64,000 nucleotides of DNA from Drosophila persimilis (taxonomy: Eukaryota > Arthropoda > Insecta > Diptera > Drosophilidae): positions 546,001 through 610,000 of the forward strand of contig NW_020825332.1 of the NCBI RefSeq assembly GCF_003286085.1. The letters run 5' to 3'. Both the position numbers and the translations under genes were made by a program. The notes beneath the pieces were generated by a model that was not told the DNA's origin, did no database searches, and worked only from the letters and a program-made list of their open reading frames with translations. Of this stretch, positions 62,937 through 64,000 are shown in pieces; position 1 is the first letter of the stretch; the number at the start of each line of letters is the position of its first letter.

Positions 62937-64000
62937 TTTTCATTCGTATTCGTATCATCCATCGTGGGCGGGGAAAATGTGGGAGGGCTTGGCAAGCTTG
63001 CAAAAAGCGTTCACATTCACTCGAACGCAGCGAAAGCTTTTGGCTGCTCATCTCACTCAAAACAAAGCTGCTGCTGCTGCCGCTGACGCTTTCGCTTACG
63101 CTTACGCTAGCTTTGGCGCTGGCGCCGGCGCTGGCGTCGCTGCTGCTGCCTGGCATGCGCGTGTGGAAAATCTACGCTTCCGCATCTAGTGCAGCGGCAG
63201 CGCAGCTCACACGAAGCGTGGCGAAGCGCACGAAGGCAGAAAGACAGAGATGGAACGCCGACCCGAAGTTTGGCAGGCTGCGCTGCACGAAAGAAAGTAA
63301 ACAGGCGGAGAATGCGCAAAAAAGCGACAGAGGGAGAGAGAGAGTGAGAAAGCGGGAGCAGAGCTGCGACTGCCGCTTTTATGCTTTCGGTTTCAAGTTT
63401 GGCTTTGACGTTGGCTGCGCAGTCGCAACATTTCGGTTACTGCAGCTGCTGCTGCTCCCGCTGCTCCCGCTGCTGCTTCTCCTCTGTAAGGGGGAGAGGG
63501 CGGGGCGTCGGGGGTCCCCATCCCCACCATCGAAGCTGCGTTGCATGAGGCTGGCCTGGCGACGCCGCGCGCGTTCACTCAGCGTTCGCAGTCCGGCGGC
63601 ACCGGTTCGTTTCTCGGTCTCTACGGCGCTACCCAAAACTGAAAACCCAAAAACGGAAGACCACCAACCCGCAACCGTACCGTACCGTACCCCACCCCGC
63701 ACCGCATCGCACCGCACCGCACCGCACACTCACTCTCTGCACACAGATGCAAACGAGCCGAAAAACCCATAAAATACAACAAAATATACGACGCGTGTCT
63801 TCGTCTTTAGCACGGCCTTAGCTTTCGAATTCGAACTCGAAATCGTGCGAACTTGTGAACTTTCGTTTGCCCCCCTCCCCGAAGCTGCGCTGGCCAGAGG
63901 AGATCCTCCCGCCCGATCCTCCCGCCTGGATTGCAATTTATTTGTAGTGCAGTGTAAAATATAGAATTTCTTGTATCTTTAACAAAAAGTGAGCGAGCCT
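62937..64000. other. CpG-rich stretch, possible further promoter
   Basis: From about 63.05 to 63.6 kb the sequence is rich in CTGCTG, CGCTTACG, GGCGCTGG and GAGAGAG words, then becomes A-rich with AAAATATACGACGCG near 63.78 kb. This succession (GC-rich, GA repeats, then A-rich) resembles the starts of exons B and C, so another alternative promoter and leader may lie here. No start codon with a donor is identifiable before the window ends. The 295-codon frame 62885-63772 crosses the recursive-site region and reads as low complexity, so it is not annotated. CCGTA and CACCG repeats lie at about 63.68-63.73 kb. Confidence 0.3.

Noticed and set aside
62885-63772. 295-codon plus-strand open frame
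   Set aside because: It begins inside the cryptic-exon region of recursive site 2 and translates GC-rich repeats. It has no conserved blocks, and its start context is T-rich intron.

Overview
The window looks like insect nuclear DNA, most likely a Drosophila of the obscura group. It is gene-poor and full of short simple repeats, especially GATACA/TATCTG arrays, (CA)n, (GA)n and unusually long G or C runs. It has opa-type CAG/CAA coding repeats, Drosophila core-promoter motifs (motif 1, motif 6, TATA, TCAGTY initiators) and CTAAY branch points. There is no sign of operons, ribosome binding sites or other prokaryotic organisation. Species is inferred from composition only.

Two transcription units can be supported. 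On the minus strand, a motif 1/motif 6 promoter near 18.25-18.35 kb precedes a first coding exon (17336-17854) for a Gln/Ser-rich protein. Its later exons are not recognisable, so 1-17335 is probably its long first intron, intergenic DNA, or both.

On the plus strand there are three candidate first coding exons: A (21880-21973), B (35113-35215) and C (59249-60599). Each starts at an ATG, each ends at a good 5' splice site, and all three leave the reading frame in phase 1. This is what alternative promoters of one large gene splicing to a shared acceptor beyond 64 kb would give. Exon C encodes about 450 residues of low-complexity Gln/His/Ala/Ser/Asn-rich protein with two more complex blocks. 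I do not recognise the gene and give no symbol.

The most interesting structure is in the large plus-strand intron. Two zero-nucleotide-exon (recursive splicing) sites are visible, at 51747/51748 and 62846/62847. In each, a pyrimidine tract and CAG abut a regenerated 5' splice site. Each is followed within about 100 bases by another 5' splice site, so a short cryptic exon could be defined. The intron also carries two copies of an identical 16-base CTCF-like site in opposite, convergent orientation (46 and 53.7 kb), and a cluster of CGATA/ATCGAT sites (BEAF/DRE type) lies at 30.66-30.73 kb.

The remainder is non-coding. It includes an AT-rich TTTATTTA block (0.5-0.95 kb), a decayed ATACTAAA array (8.0-8.5 kb), a minisatellite with an imperfect dyad (12.58-13.07 kb), decayed coding-like fragments at 20.4 and 46.2 kb, and many microsatellites. 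Most open frames in this DNA are by-products of simple repeats.
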